Made by a program: the position numbers and the translations under genes
Shown: one piece after another, positions 15,610 to 24,666 of the stretch
Layout of the letters: each line of letters opens with the position of its first letter
Position numbering within the stretch: the first letter of the stretch is position 1
Notes under the pieces: generated by a model
What the model saw: only the letters and a program-made list of their open reading frames with translations
What the model was told of the DNA's origin: nothing
The model's database searches: none
NCBI RefSeq assembly: GCF_014287635.1
Contig: NZ_JACOPH010000001.1
Coordinates: forward strand, 372,001 to 436,000
Direction of reading: 5' to 3'
DNA from: Roseburia zhanii
GTDB taxonomy: Bacteria > Bacillota > Clostridia > Lachnospirales > Lachnospiraceae
Length of the DNA stretch: 64,000 nucleotides

Positions 15610-18495
15610 TTGGCATACATTGTAGATTATAAAAATGTGGACAATAATTCTTTTATCGTAGCAAATCAATGGACATTTATTGAAAATAGCAACAAGAGAC
15701 CAGATATCATCTTGTTTGTAAACGGACTTCCGGTTGTTTTAATAGAATTGAAATCACCTTCCAGAGAAGAAACAGATGCGTCAGAAGGTTATTTGCAGAT
15801 TAGAAATTACATCCATGAGATTCCTTCTATGTTTATCTATAATTGTATTAGCGTTATTAGTGATCAGTTGACATCGAAGGCGGGTACAATTACTTCAGGT
15901 GAAGACCGTTTTATGGAATGGAAAACGAAAGATGGGAATTATGAGAATACGCAGTATGCTCAGTTTGATACATTTTTTGAAGGTATGTTTGACAGAGCAA
16001 GATTGCTCGATATTATCAAAAACTTTATCTGTTTTTCAGATGAGGGATTGAAGAAGTACAAGATACTAGCGGGATATCATCAGTATTTTGCGGTAAATAA
16101 GGCTGTTCAGATGGCAAAAAAAGCGACAATTACAGATGGTAAAGGTGGTGTGTTTTGGCACACACAAGGTTCAGGAAAATCTTTATCAATGGTATTTTAT
16201 GCTCATTTATTGCAGGAGGCATTGGACAGCCCGACTATAGTTGTTATTACGGATAGAAATGATTTGGATGACCAGCTCTTTGGGCAGTTTGCAAAATGCA
16301 GTGCATTCTTAAGACAGGTTCCGGTTCATGCAATCTGCAGAAAACTTGGCCAAAATTCAACGAAAGATGATATTGGATTAAAAGACTGGCTGGATGGCAG
16401 ACAAGCTAATGGAATTATATTTACTACCATGCAGAAGTTTGAAGAATCAGAAGAACCGTTATCGGAAAGACGTAACATTATTGTAATGGCGGATGAGGCT
16501 CATCGTGGGCAATATGGTTTAAAAGAGAAAATAAAAATGGTAGAAAATGAAGATGGAGAAAAAGAGGCTAAGATTGTAACTGGAACAGCCAGGATTATTA
16601 GAAATTGCCTTCCAAATGCTACATATGTGGGATTTACTGGTACGCCTATATCTATGAAGGATAGGAGTACAAGAGAAGTCTTTGGAGACTATATTGATAT
16701 ATATGATATGACGCAAGCGGTTGAAGATGGAGCTACAAGACCAGTTTATTACGAAAGCAGAGTTATCAAGTTAAAGCTGGATGAAGCAACACTCAAATTA
16801 ATTGATGCAGAATATGATTTAATGGCATCAAATGCAGATGCAGAGGTTGTAGAAAAGAGTAAAAAACAATTAGGACAAATGGAGGCAATCCTTGGCAATG
16901 ACAAGACAATAGACTCGCTAGTATGTGATATTTTAGAACATTATGAGAACAATAGAGCTAATCTGCTTACAGGAAAAGCTATGATTGTTGCATATTCAAG
17001 ATCTATTGCTATGAAAATATATAAAAGAATTTTGGAGCTTCGACCGACATGGACAGAAAAAGTCGGGGTTGTTATGACTGATAGCAACAAAGATCCAGAA
17101 GAATGGAAAGAGATTATTGGAAATAAACGTCACAAGGATGAGATGGCAAAGAAGTTCAAGGACAATGATAGCCCACTCAAAATTGCGATAGTAGTTGATA
17201 TGTGGCTTACAGGATTTGATGTGCCGTCACTTGCTACAATGTATGTTTATAAGCCTATGAAGGGTTATAATCTTATGCAAGCAATAGCCAAAGTTAATCG
17301 AGTCTTTAAAGACAAGGAAGGTGGACTTGTTGTTGATTATGTAGGTATTGCTTCTGCACTCAAAGAGGCAATGAATGATTATACTTCACGTGATAAGAAA
17401 AACTATGGAGATACTGATGTTGCGAAGGTTGCATATCCGAAATTCTTAGAAAAACTTTCAATATGTCAGGATTTCTTCCATGGATATGATTATTCTAAGT
17501 TTATGACAGACTCAGATTTGGAAAGATCAAAATTCATTAGCAGAGGCGTAAACTTTATAGTTGGTGTTAATAAAGAAAAAGAGAGAACAGAGTTCTTAAA
17601 GGAAGCACTGCTTTTAAAACAGGCACTGTCATTATGTTCATCAATGGTAGAGGAATCACTTCGCGTCGAAGCAGCTTTTTTTGAATCTGTCAGAGTACTT
17701 GTAATGCGACTTATGAATCAGGGGCAGGGAAAGAAAATATCACTTCCAGAGATGAATGCCAGAATAAATGAATTGCTAAAGGCAAGTATAAAGAGTGATG
17801 GTGTAATTAATTTGTTCTCTGATGTATCGCAAAATTTTTCACTCTTTGATCCAAAGTTCTTAGAAGAAATATCAAAGATGAAAGAGAAAAACCTCGCAGT
17901 GGAATTACTAAAAAAATTGATTGCAGAGCAGGTTCAAATATATCGAAGAACTAATGTTGTAAAGTCTGAAAAGTTTAGTGAAATCATTCAGCAAGCCATG
18001 AATAGATATCTTAATGGTATGCTTACGAATGAACAGGTAATAGAAGAACTTCTGAATTTGGCTAAGCAGATTGCAGCAGCAAAGCAAGAAGGTGACAAGT
18101 TGGGGCTTACAGCGGATGAATTGGCATTCTATGATGCCCTTACAAAACCGCAGGCTATTAAGGACTTTTATGAAAATGAAGAACTTATAGCAATTACTAA
18201 GGAGCTAGCTGACACACTTCGTAAAAATCGAACAATCGACTGGCAAAAGCGTGATTCAGCACGGGCTAAGATGCGGATGATGATTAAGAAACTACTAAAA
18301 AAACATAAATATCCACCAGAAGGTATGGACGACGCAGTACAGACTGTTATGACTCAATGTGAACTTTGGACGGATAACAATGACATGGGGCAAGAAGAAA
18401 ATGTAGTGGATTTTCATAGCAGTGTCTCCTATGTGAATGAGGATAGAAGTACGATGATGGTAGCTGAGTCACAGACGAAATACGGACAAGAATAG
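15610..18495 (+). pseudogene. hsdR: Type I restriction endonuclease subunit R, 5'-truncated
   Basis: 961 codons from TTG 15610. The frame starts in the middle of the HsdR nuclease domain: the conserved VANQWTFIE block is at about 17-25, and D32 with E46-x-K48 (PD-(D/E)xK motif) comes at once, so roughly 100-130 N-terminal residues usual in HsdR are missing. The motor is intact: GSGKS (187-191), DEAH (295-298), FTGTP, QAIAKVNRVF. No hsdM or hsdS lies anywhere in the window, so HsdR could not assemble a normal R2M2S complex. The truncation point abuts the phosphoesterase-radical SAM gene, suggesting that cassette's arrival deleted hsdM/hsdS and the hsdR start. It could still be translated from TTG and used differently, for instance with the DUF262 protein. 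Confidence 0.75.
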
Positions 18496-18507
18496 GAGGA
18501 ATGAGCA

Positions 18508-20574
18508 TTGGATGCGACAAAGGGAAATATATATTCAATACTAAATGGGAATAAGCAGTTTCTGATTCCGGTATATCAGCGTTATTATAGCTGGGATATT
18601 GAACAGTGCAGAAGACTTTGGAATGATATTGTTGACATGCAGAAAAAGAATAAGCAGGGACATTTTGTAGGTTCCATTGTTAATATCGCAGAACAGGCGA
18701 TGCCAACAGGAGTTCAGAAATATATGATTATTGATGGACAGCAGAGAATAACAACATTGACTTTGCTATTGATAGCACTTAGAGATTATGCAATAAATCA
18801 TCCAGAGGATACCAGCATTAATTCTCGCCGAATAGATAACATGTTGTTAAAAAATGAATATGAAAATGGCGATGAAAGATACAAATTGTTATTAACAGAG
18901 AATGATAGAGATATTCTTATAAGATTGGTAGAGAAAAAACCGATACCTGAGAATACTGTGTCACGTTTGTTGACAAATCATAGATTTTTTGTAGAGCAAA
19001 TAGAGAAGAACGAGTTGATGCCGGCAGAAATTTATGAATCTATAGGAAAATTACAGATAGTAAATATAACGTTGGATAGAGCTGTGGATGATGCACAGGC
19101 AATTTTTGAAAGCCTGAATTCTACAGGCAAAGAACTGTCAGAATCGGATTTGATCCGAAATTATATATTGATGGGATTGGAAAACGATGAGCAGAGTTAT
19201 GTATATGAACATTTTTGGAGACCAATGGAGTTAATGTTTGAGTATGAAAAACAAGACTCTGTTATGGATAAATTTTTCCGTGACTATCTTACAATGAAAT
19301 TAACCAGAATTCCCAAAATAGACAAGGTATATGAAGAGTTTAAATTGTATCATGTGAACTGCGAATTCTCATCAGTTCGTGATTTGTGTGAAGATTTATT
19401 AAAATATGCAAAATATTACACAGATATGGTTTTTGCTAGAAGTTCAAATCCTGTAATTAAAAATTTGTATGTGGATGTGAATGATCTGCGAATGGAAGTT
19501 GCATTCCCGTTTTTACTTAAAGTACATAATGATTGTTCAGAGGGACTTATTACAGAAGATAATTTTATTGAAATACTTAAGATGTGCATAAGCTATGTTT
19601 TTAGAAGAAATATCTGTGATATTCCAACAAATTCTTTAAATAAGACATTTGCTACTTTGCGGAACGAGATAAAGCAAGATGATTATATGAATTCCATTAA
19701 AGCGTTCTTTGTTTTACGAGATGATTATAAACAGTTCCCGGATGATGATAAATTTGAAGCTGCATTTGTTTCAAGAGATATTTATAATATGCGTTCAAGG
19801 AACTATATTTTAAGCCATCTGGAAAATTATAATAATAAGGCTCCGATTATAATTGAGAATTACACCATTGAGCATATTATGCCACAGAATGCTAATCCTA
19901 ATGATGAATGGAAGCAAGAATTAGGACCAAATTGGAAGGATGTGCAAAAAAAATATCTTCATACAATAGGAAATCTCACGCTTACGGCTTATAATTCTGA
20001 AATGAGCGATAAACCATTTATGGTAAAAATGGAGATGGAAGGTGGATTTAAGGAAAGCGCCTTACGATTAAATTCATATCTCGTGAAATTGACGGAATGG
20101 AATGAAAATCATATTAAAGAGAGAGCGAAATTATTATCGGATAAAGCAAAGGATGTATGGGAGTATCCTAAGATATCAGAAGAAGAAATTGCACCATACT
20201 GTGTGGAGGAAAAGCCAACACAGAAGTATTCATTGGATACATATGATATTAATGTGTTTACGAAGACATTATTTGAAGTATTAGATAAGCGAATTATGAA
20301 TCTTTCCTCAGATGTAAAGAGGGAATATAAGAAATTGTATATAGCTTATAAATTGGATACAAACTTTGTGGATGTGGTTGTACAGAAGCAGAGATTAAGA
20401 ATATCTGTGAATATGAAGTTCTCAGAAATTCATGATCCTAAAGGCATCTGCAAGGATATTACTGGTCTTGGACGATGGGGTAATGGTGATGTCGAGTTAT
20501 TTATGGAGCATACATCAGATGTAGATAATGTTATGGAGATAATTGAGCAATCGTATAGGATGCAGGCAGAATAG
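18508..20574 (+). CDS. DUF262/DUF1524 protein (GmrSD-like type IV restriction family)
   Basis: 688 aa, TTG start 7 nt after AGGAGGA; ATG 18501 is out of frame and soon stops. N-terminal DUF262 (ParB/Srx-like NTPase): PVYQRYYSW (21-29) and DGQQRITTL (76-84). C-terminal DUF1524 HNH nuclease: E455-H456-IMPQ, then HTIGNLTLTAYNSEMSDKPF. Fused DUF262-DUF1524 proteins include GmrSD and related enzymes that cleave modified (for example glucosylated) phage DNA. It follows hsdR by 12 bp, so the two are co-transcribed, as is common for type I loci with an accessory DUF262 gene. About 150 extra residues follow the HNH region. Confidence 0.88.
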   Translation: MDATKGNIYSILNGNKQFLIPVYQRYYSWDIEQCRRLWNDIVDMQKKNKQGHFVGSIVNIAEQAMPTGVQKYMIIDGQQRITTLTLLLIALRDYAINHPEDTSINSRRIDNMLLKNEYENGDERYKLLLTENDRDILIRLVEKKPIPENTVSRLLTNHRFFVEQIEKNELMPAEIYESIGKLQIVNITLDRAVDDAQAIFESLNSTGKELSESDLIRNYILMGLENDEQSYVYEHFWRPMELMFEYEKQDSVMDKFFRDYLTMKLTRIPKIDKVYEEFKLYHVNCEFSSVRDLCEDLLKYAKYYTDMVFARSSNPVIKNLYVDVNDLRMEVAFPFLLKVHNDCSEGLITEDNFIEILKMCISYVFRRNICDIPTNSLNKTFATLRNEIKQDDYMNSIKAFFVLRDDYKQFPDDDKFEAAFVSRDIYNMRSRNYILSHLENYNNKAPIIIENYTIEHIMPQNANPNDEWKQELGPNWKDVQKKYLHTIGNLTLTAYNSEMSDKPFMVKMEMEGGFKESALRLNSYLVKLTEWNENHIKERAKLLSDKAKDVWEYPKISEEEIAPYCVEEKPTQKYSLDTYDINVFTKTLFEVLDKRIMNLSSDVKREYKKLYIAYKLDTNFVDVVVQKQRLRISVNMKFSEIHDPKGICKDITGLGRWGNGDVELFMEHTSDVDNVMEIIEQSYRMQAE

Positions 20575-20599
20575 AAATTTTTTGCCAAGAGATTATTGT

Positions 20600-20890
20600 A
20601 GGTTGCAAAATATATTATTTTGCCTTATAGAAGTGGCTATAAGGGTATTATGTATTCTATGTCAAGAACGTTCTTGACCAGAATTAATAGTATACAGTTG
20701 ATAATATTAAGAATTATATTGTCCATTGTATGACCTCCTATTACCAGTGAATTATAGTAGCTGTTAATATTATTATACAATACATCGTATGTGGAGGATG
20801 GTAGAGTTCCTTGAGAAAACAAGGTCCAATTGATTTTAATGCTTACTGATATTAGATATTTACCGGTCGTTACTCAGTAAGCTTTTAGGA
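20600..20890 (+). ncRNA. Structured leader upstream of the RT, candidate DRT ncRNA
   Basis: The 321 bp between the DUF262 stop and the RT start has no ordinary gene but at least five dyads: GCAAAAT/ATTTTGC (20605-20623), CCTTATAG/CTATAAGG (20623-20644), an 18-bp perfect palindrome (20661-20678), CCTTG/CAAGG (20809-20824) and GCTTACTGA/TCAGTAAGC (20841-20882) just before the RBS. ATTGTA/TACAAT (20725-20730 / 20776-20781) could also pair. DRT2 systems are known to have a ~280-nt ncRNA directly upstream of a ~430-aa RT that is copied by rolling circle. The + strand is open without a stop from 20602 to 20730 (43 codons); the - strand is open over 20637-20822. Boundaries are approximate. The first hairpin may instead terminate the DUF262 transcript. 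Confidence 0.5.
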
Positions 20891-20895
20891 GAAAA

Positions 20896-22191
20896 ATGAG
20901 TAGAAAGATATATAAAGATAAATATTATACGCACTTAGATGTGAAGAAACATCATAAGGACTATCAGCAAAGAGTCCAGAATATTAATTGGGTCAGTAGA
21001 CATGGCTTTTATCCATTTATTCATTTTAAAATGGATTGCAGTAAATACACTTTTATTGAAAATGGAAAAAAAGATATTAAGCCAAAGGAAAGAGATATAT
21101 ATTATGCTGCACATATTGACAGATTTATATATGAGTATTATGGAAACCGTCTTAATAACAAATACAATGAGTATATGAAATCAAATGGGATAAGCCGTGT
21201 TTCAACAGCTTATAGAAATTGTACACCAGGAAAATGTAATATTGATTTTGCAAAAGAAGTATTTGAATATATTGTAAAATGTGAATCGGCTTACATTTTT
21301 GTGGGTGACTTCAGCCAATTTTTTGATAACCTTGACCATAAATATTTAAAAGAAAAAATAAAATGTGTAATCAACGAGGAGTCATTAGATGCTGCTGATT
21401 ATGCTATTTACAAAAATATTACGAAGTTTACATATATTGAAGCTGATGATATAGAGTCTGAGAAGGGTCTGTTGAGAAGAGATATGCGAGGTATGGATAA
21501 GTATTTTGAAACAGATGAATTTCATGAGTTTAAGAAAAATCATCTTCGCAAGAACCTTAAAGATTATCAGATTCCACAAGGTTCATCTATAAGTGCTGTA
21601 TATGCTAATGTTTATATGATAGATTTTGATAAAAAAATAAATGACTTTATCACTTCACAGAAAGGGATGTATAGAAGATATTGTGATGATATTATAATTG
21701 TTGTTCCTATGACACAAGAAGATGTAAAAGGAAAAAATGAGGAGATTGCTAAATTTATTTACAGTACCAGAGATGGCATTCCTAATTTAGAATTAAACGA
21801 GGATAAAACTGAACATTTTTTCTACGATAATGGAATTATAGAAAAGATAAAGGGGAAAAGTAATCTTATTAATTATCTTGGCTTTACATTTGATGGAAAA
21901 ACTGTTCGGATAAGAGATAAGAGTTTGTTTAAGTTTTATTGTAGAGCATATAGAAAAATAAAAAAAGTAAAAGAGAATACTGATGAAAAGTCTTTTAATG
22001 CAGGAAAGAAAGCAATTTATCATTCATATACACATTTAGGTGCAAGCAAGTATTCCAAAGACCATGGGAATTTTCTTACATATGCTTATAAGGCAGATGA
22101 AATATTTAGTCAGAGTAAACTGCTTGTTAGCGATATTAGGAATCAAGTGAAAAAACACTGGTATAAGATTGACAGTAAGTTAAAGGAGTAA
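20896..22191 (+). CDS. Reverse transcriptase, DRT-type (DRT2-like candidate)
   Basis: 431 aa, AGGAGA ribosome site. RT motifs in order: motif A FVGDFSQFFDNL with D138; IPQGSSISAVYANVY with Q228; catalytic YCDD at 262-265 in RRYCDDIIIVV; then LEL..DKTEHF and NYLGFTFDG (primer-grip region). No maturase or HNH domain, so not a complete group II intron protein. No VTG motif in the C-terminal region, which argues against a retron. Length, a single compact ORF, the YCDD box and the structured upstream leader fit the DRT2 class of defence RTs, and the neighbours are defence genes. RT is certain; the subclass is inference. Confidence 0.82.
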   Translation: MSRKIYKDKYYTHLDVKKHHKDYQQRVQNINWVSRHGFYPFIHFKMDCSKYTFIENGKKDIKPKERDIYYAAHIDRFIYEYYGNRLNNKYNEYMKSNGISRVSTAYRNCTPGKCNIDFAKEVFEYIVKCESAYIFVGDFSQFFDNLDHKYLKEKIKCVINEESLDAADYAIYKNITKFTYIEADDIESEKGLLRRDMRGMDKYFETDEFHEFKKNHLRKNLKDYQIPQGSSISAVYANVYMIDFDKKINDFITSQKGMYRRYCDDIIIVVPMTQEDVKGKNEEIAKFIYSTRDGIPNLELNEDKTEHFFYDNGIIEKIKGKSNLINYLGFTFDGKTVRIRDKSLFKFYCRAYRKIKKVKENTDEKSFNAGKKAIYHSYTHLGASKYSKDHGNFLTYAYKADEIFSQSKLLVSDIRNQVKKHWYKIDSKLKE

Positions 22192-22217
22192 ATAGATTAG
22201 AACATGGAGGAGCGATT

Positions 22218-22472
22218 TTGCAGATGAGTAATAGATTGGAATATGATATTAAAGAAAAATATGGTTATGAACTAAATGAAATCAGTAATAAATTAAATCA
22301 GCTTGAGGCTGGCAGAGTATATGAAAATGGTGGATCTAAAATGGACGGAAGTCTGGCTACGAATATAAAACAACTTCGTAAAATGATAGGTGAATTATTA
22401 TTAAAAATACAGAATGGTAAGGATGGAACAGATGATGAAATAGCAAAGCTGTTTATAAACAAAGATTATTAA
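22218..22472 (+). CDS. Small helical protein downstream of the RT
   Basis: 84 aa from TTG 22218 (GGAGG at about 22206-22210, 7-nt gap); ATG 22224 is an alternative. It is Lys/Glu/Asn-rich with heptad-like helices (EISNKLNQLEAG, ATNIKQLRKMIGELLLKIQ) and no signal peptide or known domain. It follows the RT stop by 26 bp, so it is probably co-transcribed. It could be an accessory or antitoxin-like partner, but no family is recognised. Confidence 0.6.
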   Translation: MQMSNRLEYDIKEKYGYELNEISNKLNQLEAGRVYENGGSKMDGSLATNIKQLRKMIGELLLKIQNGKDGTDDEIAKLFINKDY

Positions 22473-22494
22473 TGATGGAGACTTAGAGAAGATT

Positions 22495-22620
22495 ATGAAC
22501 TGGGTAGATGTGTTAGCTGTAGGATTGCTGTATTTCATAACAAATAATATTTTTAGTCTAAGATACTATTGCAATACAACGGTTTTTATCCCATTAATAT
22601 CTTATTTTAGCTCAAGATAG
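22495..22620 (+). CDS. Possible 41-aa hydrophobic peptide
   Basis: ATG 22495 opens a 41-codon frame with a hydrophobic segment (VLAVGLLYFIT) and a C-terminus ending ISYFSSR. The ribosome site is weak (AGAGAAG). Its 3' part coincides with the phased TAGTCTAAGAT repeats, so the frame may be incidental. Confidence 0.25.
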   Translation: MNWVDVLAVGLLYFITNNIFSLRYYCNTTVFIPLISYFSSR

Positions 22621-22638
22621 TCTAAGATTAGTCCAAGG
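22554..22638 (+). promoter_or_regulatory. Helically phased TAGTCTAAGAT repeats
   Basis: Four copies of a TAG(T/C)(C/T)(T/C)AAGAT-type word: 22554-22564, 22608-22618, 22618-22628 and 22629-22638. The last three are tandem at a 10-11 bp period, one helical turn, and end about 10 bp before the start region of the AlbA_2 gene. The arrangement suggests cooperative binding, plausibly by the gene's own winged-helix product. Repeats are visible; the binding protein is inference. Confidence 0.5.
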
Positions 22639-22648
22639 CGGAAAGGAA

Positions 22649-24109
22649 GTGATATTTATGGACATAAAGCAACTAATCGGTGAAGCTACAGATTACGATA
22701 AAAAACTTGCACTTGAAGAAAAGAAACCTAAAAGCTGGTGCAAGAGTATCAGTGCATTTGCTAATTGTTTTGGTGGCAAGTTGATATTTGGCGTGTCGAA
22801 TGATAATGAGCTGGTGGGGCTTGCAGATGCTGAAGGTGATGCAGAGAAAATTAGCGAAGCAATAAAAACACATTTGAATCCAATACCGGAGTTTAAGTTG
22901 TATTTTGAAAAAGATGGCGAAAAAATTTTTGTTATTGTGGAAGTTATGAAAGGGCAGCAGACACCATACTATTATGAAGGTGATGGACAACTCATTGCAT
23001 TTATGCGTATAGGAAATGAAAGCGTTCCGGCAACTCCCTCACAGCTAAGAGAATTGGTGCTTCGTGGTAGCGGCGAAAGTTACGATAGTCTGAAATCAAG
23101 ATATGATTTTGATAATATGTCTTTTACAAAATTAAAATCAGTATATAAACAGAGAACAGGTAATACATTTGAAGATACAGATTATGAATCTTTTGGACTG
23201 ATTGATGAAAAAGGAAATTTAACGAATGCTGGAGCACTTCTGGCAGATGAATCACCGGTACGTCATTCCAGATTGTTTTGTACAAGATGGAATGGACTTA
23301 CTAAAGCCTCAGGAATAGTGGATGCACTTGATGATAAGGAATATACTGGCAGTCTTGTCACACTATTACAGGCAGGAACAGATTTTGTCAGAAATAATTC
23401 CAAGAAAGCATGGCGTAAGGTAGGTGACGGAAGAATTGAAATGCCTGATTATCCGGATAGAGCAGTGCTTGAAGGTGTAGTAAATGCATTGATTCATAGA
23501 AACTATATGGAGATAGGTAGTGAAGTTCATATAGATATGTTTGATGACAGAATTGAAATATATTCACCCGGTGGAATGGTAAGTGGAATATCTCTTGAAG
23601 GGAAAAATTTATTGAAAATTCCGTCAAAGCGAAGAAATCCGATATTAGCTGATATATTCAGCCGTTTAAAATATATGGAGCGTAGAGGTAGTGGATTTAA
23701 GAAGATATTGGCAGATTATGAGGGACAAGTAGAATTTGATGAGACCAAGATGCCGGTCTTTGATGCAGATAATGATAATTTTACATTGACTTTGTATAAT
23801 CTGAATTATGGCACTAATTATGCAACACAGGTGAATGAAAATGTCATAGAAAATGTCATAGAAAATGTCATAGAATTTTCGGAAGAAAAAATGAAGCAGT
23901 TAATGCCAGAGTATTCTAAGAAGAAGCTTACTAAAGCATGTGAGATCCTAAAAATGATTTCCGAAAATCCGAATATTTCTATTGATGAATTAAGAATAGC
24001 CTTAGATGTCACAGATAGAACAATTGCTAGATATATATCAGAATTAAAGGATAAAGGTATCATAGAACGAAAAGGTCCAGATAATGGTGGTAAATGGAAA
24101 ATTAAGTAA
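22649..24109 (+). CDS. AlbA_2/HATPase_c_4 regulator with wHTH (second copy)
   Basis: 486 aa; start 22649, or ATG 22658 (MDIKQLIGE), which sits better behind GGAAAGG. AlbA_2 domain: CKSISAFANCFGGKLIFGVSND (starts near residue 31). Central HATPase-like block: DRAVLEGVVNALIHRNYMEIG and RRGSGFKKILADY. A three-fold NVIE tetrapeptide repeat (about 398-409), encoded by a perfect 12-bp triplication at 23840-23875, precedes a winged-helix domain (ISIDELRIALDVTDRTIARYISELK). It is a different subfamily from the 9555 gene. Repeat arrays lie on both sides, so autoregulation is likely. The 12-bp triplication is a site where slippage could change linker length. Confidence 0.85.
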   Translation: MIFMDIKQLIGEATDYDKKLALEEKKPKSWCKSISAFANCFGGKLIFGVSNDNELVGLADAEGDAEKISEAIKTHLNPIPEFKLYFEKDGEKIFVIVEVMKGQQTPYYYEGDGQLIAFMRIGNESVPATPSQLRELVLRGSGESYDSLKSRYDFDNMSFTKLKSVYKQRTGNTFEDTDYESFGLIDEKGNLTNAGALLADESPVRHSRLFCTRWNGLTKASGIVDALDDKEYTGSLVTLLQAGTDFVRNNSKKAWRKVGDGRIEMPDYPDRAVLEGVVNALIHRNYMEIGSEVHIDMFDDRIEIYSPGGMVSGISLEGKNLLKIPSKRRNPILADIFSRLKYMERRGSGFKKILADYEGQVEFDETKMPVFDADNDNFTLTLYNLNYGTNYATQVNENVIENVIENVIEFSEEKMKQLMPEYSKKKLTKACEILKMISENPNISIDELRIALDVTDRTIARYISELKDKGIIERKGPDNGGKWKIK

Positions 24110-24175
24110 GTGAATGACAGTAAATGTGGCACTCAATGTGACACCCAAACTTTTACTCAAGAATATTCCGAAGTT

Positions 24176-24326
24176 AGTCTCAACGAAGTCTCACTAGATT
24201 TGAGACTGAGTGAGACTCTATGATATAGCAAAATGCGATAAAACCGGGATTTGCAGGTAAATTATAAAGTTGTAGTCTCAAGACAGTCTCATTTTTGAAA
24301 TCGTTTGTTGAGACTAACATGAGACT
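24176..24326. promoter_or_regulatory. Two symmetric AGTCTCA/TGAGACT operator-like arrays
   Basis: Eight perfect 7-mers in two blocks. Block 1: AGTCTCA at 24176 and 24187, TGAGACT at 24201 and 24211. Block 2: AGTCTCA at 24274 and 24285, TGAGACT at 24309 and 24320. In each block two direct copies 11 bp apart face two inverted copies 10-11 bp apart, so proteins would sit on one face of the helix with dyad symmetry. The array lies between the AlbA_2-wHTH gene and the small gene at 24343. Likely operators for a winged-helix protein; an iteron role is an alternative. Confidence 0.7.
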
Positions 24327-24342
24327 GAGGAGGTTCAAAATC

Positions 24343-24666
24343 ATGGACATAAGTAAAAAAGATTGGAAGCTATTTCGAGAAAGATTATCAGGCTGGCAGG
24401 AAAATTATATGGAAGGTCTTGTTAAAGAGTATGCAAATTTTCTGAATGATGATAAAAAGCCTGCATCAGAGAAATTCTGAGAACTTGAAAAACGGATAAA
24501 AGAAGATAAACGTCATCCGGGAGTTGTCATGGAACTGAAAAAATCAGAGGTAATATGGGATATTGTTCGTCTTATTAGACTGAAAGTAATTACATATAAT
24601 GATTTATCAGACTTTAGTGATGAATTACAGAATGAAGTAAAAAGAATACTTGAGATGAGCAGGTGA
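24343..24666 (+). pseudogene. Small accessory protein gene interrupted by TGA
   Basis: ATG 24343 behind GAGGAGG opens a 107-codon frame (MDISKKDWKLFRERLSGWQE...) with one TGA at 24478-24480. Reading resumes in the same frame with ELEKRIKEDKRHPGV and ends with DELQNEVKRILEMSR. I recognise this as a small helical family common on Lachnospiraceae accessory elements, where a Trp is expected at the stop (KFWELEKR), so the change is a TGG-to-TGA nonsense mutation. It overlaps the next start by 4 bp, preserving operon structure. Function of the family is unknown. Confidence 0.75.

Noticed and set aside
20637..20822. 61-aa minus-strand protein in the RT leader
   Set aside because: No ribosome site, hydrophobic and AT-driven. 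Kept only as part of the leader hypothesis.
20896..22191. Retron RT
   Set aside because: No VTG motif, YCDD not the usual YADD, and no flanking a1/a2 pair was found around a short msr-msd.
24478..24480. TGA as selenocysteine codon
   Set aside because: The expected residue is Trp, and no SECIS-like hairpin directly follows the TGA.
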